Positions 61,825 through 64,000 of a stretch of DNA of 64,000 nt are shown one piece after another. This DNA comes from Bigelowiella natans CCMP2755 (Eukaryota; Cercozoa; Chlorarachniophyceae). Below the pieces are notes generated by a model. That model saw only the letters and a list, made by a program, of their open reading frames with translations. It was not told the origin of the DNA and ran no database searches. The first letter of the stretch is position 1, and each line of letters opens with the position of its first letter. The stretch spans positions 100,001 through 164,000 of the forward strand of contig ADNK01002596.1 in assembly GCA_000320545.1 (NCBI GenBank), written 5' to 3'. A program made the position numbers and the translations under genes.

Positions 61825-62804
61825 GAGGTGTCTTTATAAATTTCAATCAATCTCATATGCAACAATCTAGTAATTCTCACGTTATTCAATGAACGATCAT
61901 GATGATTACAATGATGTACGACAGCGTTTCAAATATGAAAAGAGCAAAATCTTAACAATGATGGTGAATATGATATTAAAATAGGGAGAACGGACTCCTA
62001 TATTTGGGGAGAACATGCGATTGGAGAAAAAAAAAGCGGAAGAAGAAGATAGGAAATGGAATAACTGGCTCTCTTCCCTGAAGAAGGCACATCAGCAACG
62101 GCGCAAAGTGCATGCTATCGCTGAGGGCTTTGAGGAGGTAGTAGTAGTAGGTGGTTACTAGAGCATGAGTGCGTAAGTATGAGTGAGTGAGTAGTGGTAG
62201 TGTCGTTGAAAATGCTGATAATTGATCGTACCATTGTTGTGCGACGCTTTGTTGTTATTGTAGTTGCCTTCATGGTAATAAACATTAGCACATTATTTCC
62301 ACCACGCATAATCATGTCAACCACATAGGATCACCATAATCAGAACCGATTTCGTTGTCATCATCTTTATCATTATCGATCAACATCCAAGAGACACACC
62401 ACCTTGACCACTACCACCATTACTACCACAGGTATTCGAGCTGAACACGTTCTTCGAGAAGCTACGAAGTCGTGGCAAGTCGCCCTTACTTCGAGAAAGC
62501 ATGCTTGAAACAGTGGAAGGCCGCTCTCTTTTCAAATGGATGCAGATGACGTGTAATAACATCAACATCTCAGTCAAGGATCTCTATTCTTCCAGTCCTT
62601 CGACGCGACACAAGGCACTAGTGACATTACAGCATTTGACAATGTCTGCAGGAGCTTCCTGCTCTACGCTTTCCGATAACGATCGCCACTTGCTTCAGGT
62701 TAGAAAAAGAAGAAGAAGAAGAGGAGAAATATGATCGACAAAAAAGAACAAAAAGCAGAAAGATAGATTGTATGTAGTTGCAGGCGCTGCAGTTCTAGTG
62801 ATTC

Positions 62805-62851
<47 letters not shown>

Positions 62852-64000
62852 TGTGTGTGAGAAGGGGGGGGGGGGAGTAGAAGGACCAGATTAAACACAA
62901 ATTATTATTATTACTATTGTTGTTGATGTTATTGTTGTTGTTTCCTTTGCTTATCAGAAGCTGAATCCTTTCTCGCGTGAGGTATCATCGCGCGAGAAGG
63001 AACAACGGCAATTAATGGAGAGGAAAGGGAACTTGAAGCACTATCAATGGGCATTCAATGATTATAAGCGAGAGGGCCAAACCGTGATCCACGAACTCGT
63101 CGATGCCGCCACCGTACTTTTGGGAACAACGAAAAATGGGGGGGGGCCAATCAATGCACAGGCCATGCTTATCGATCACTTCCAAGTAATAATGATAAAA
63201 TAATAATCATACTAATAATACTAGATGATTAACACCGACAATGAAATTTAATAGGATGGAAAATGCGTTACCTGCCTGCTACTTTATTAAACTTGTGTGT
63301 GTCTGTATCGATTCCATCAACATAGAATAACAATAACTCATTACATATTTTATCATAACTTTTTTATCATAACTATTCACCTTTACCTTTTCCTCCACAT
63401 ACTTGCACATACACACTTACGAACACACATACAAACCTGTGTTTGTGCGCGCGAGTGTGTATCTTCCTGTCTATTCTCTACTTCGTGAACATTTACTCTT
63501 ATTACCATTATCATCATCATCATCATCATCATTTCGTTAACATTATATTGACTTCTTATTATTATCTTTTCGTGATGCATATATGATGATTCATAAAACG
63601 CAGAACGTGTTAGGATTGCTCAAATCACTGTCGATTGTGGGTGTAGCGATGCATATCACAAATGATGCCGGGGCCACGCCTATCGAGCGTGTTGTTTCAT
63701 GGTTTGCAAATCATCGAGAAAAGAGCAAGTCTTCCCTCCCAATTATTAGCGTTCAGATGTTTCACTCGCTCTTCTTCACGGTGTATGAGCGCACAATCAG
63801 CGACTTTCAGTCTGTAGTTCCTTTGGCGGGAGAGACACACGCGCGCAAGCATAGCGGTATCCTCATTAAAGTTTTACGAGGAATTATTCCTCAAGGTGAC
63901 ATTGAGATCATTGAGCATCTGGTGAAAACCGATCGCCGACTGCGTCATATGCTACGATTCGAGACAAAAAGGGAAACAAACATCTTTTTGTCTCTCAGTA
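59396..64000 (+). CDS. SH2-domain protein, 5' and 3' incomplete, about 12 exons
   Basis: Exons are 59396-59449, 59575-59753, 60173-60189 (17-nt, tentative), 60250-60415, 60606-60775, 60933-61146, 61328-61403, 61592-61742, 61985-62137, 62432-62698, 62958-63185 and 63604 onward through the window end, all in phase. The central part reads as a helical linker (LFWWRFFGVRTREEKLEVF) followed by EFISRYGPLKSCFNKM, then ADWFYPYDRQETVCLL (alpha-A). Next come REWVARLGWRHKNMAFVFSY, with the beta-B arginine in VAR, and the FAxSY-like beta-D end, split by introns as in an SH2 fold. SH2 domains bind phosphotyrosine. The remaining about 400 residues are helical with basic stretches and unrecognised (FKWMQMTCNNINISVKDLYS). 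A STAT-like linker-SH2 order is suggested but unproven. The upstream exon should end in phase 2. Confidence 0.65.
61787..61822. repeat. (AT)n microsatellite in SH2-gene intron
   Basis: This AT tract of about 35 bases lies between the exons ending at 61742 and starting at 61985. Confidence 0.95.
62808..62876. repeat. (GA)n(GT)n and poly-G tract in SH2-gene intron
   Basis: About 20 GA units are followed by GT units and a G11-like run. Confidence 0.95.

Noticed and set aside
1-64000. tRNA or rRNA genes
   Set aside because: I saw no cloverleaf with intact A and B boxes and no rRNA-like conserved blocks. A dedicated scan was not possible.

Overview
This is a nuclear segment of a microbial eukaryote. 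It contains no operons, ribosome-binding sites, rRNA or CRISPR. Its protein-coding genes are split by GT-AG introns into small pieces, and nearly every intron and intergenic stretch carries microsatellites (AT, GT, GA, ATG/TCA, AGT/ACT, CTT, TAA). One intronless gene encodes a CbbY-type HAD hydrolase with a plastid-targeting-like leader, and there is an SH2 protein and a Tyr-type/TKL-like kinase. Together these would suit an alga-derived lineage such as a chlorarachniophyte, stramenopile or haptophyte, but the sequence alone does not fix the taxon. I rebuilt exon chains by hand, requiring open frames, GT-AG borders and matching splice phases. About 100 introns were resolved this way, all of them GT-AG.

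Layout, left to right: a TPR-like gene (+, enters from the left edge, to 2510); an intronless HAD hydrolase (-, 4223-5542); a small six-exon gene of unknown function (+, 6198-7301) facing an unknown gene (-, 7327-about 9286); a noncoding TGCA/CpG-rich segment (9.8-11.4 kb); a Ser/Pro/Arg-rich gene with at least 27 tiny exons (-, 11662-15644, possibly starting at 18344); a protein kinase with two C-terminal repeat modules (+, 19589-21452); a noncoding segment with a 10-bp-periodic, heat-shock-element-like array (21.5-23.5 kb); a Ser/Thr-rich gene (-, 24339-about 26.24 kb); a class-II glutamine amidotransferase of the DUG3 family in 14 exons (-, 27198-32039); an LRR protein (+, about 32351-38663); another noncoding segment with a large imperfect duplication (38.7-40.4 kb); a coiled-coil plus Tudor-domain protein (+, 41404-45943); a synergin-gamma-like, AP-1-accessory-type protein in 11 exons (-, 47459-54824); an acidic protein with a repeated D-rich DIxIFxP motif (+, 56552-58171); and an SH2-domain protein (+, 59396 to beyond the right edge).

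The neighbours do not form one pathway. They cover glutathione/glutamine-amide metabolism (DUG3), clathrin/AP-1 traffic (synergin-like), phosphotyrosine-type signalling (kinase, SH2 protein) and methyl-Arg/Lys reading (Tudor), plus plastid or carbohydrate phosphate metabolism (HAD). Genes are mostly divergent or convergent pairs, several with very short intergenic gaps. Five segments (about 9.8-11.4, 15.8-17.1, 21.5-23.5, 38.7-40.4 and 46.2-47.2 kb) differ from the rest in composition. They lack the trinucleotide repeats and are rich in TGCA, CpG and TCTAG words, and some share short words, so they look like related inserted repeat DNA.
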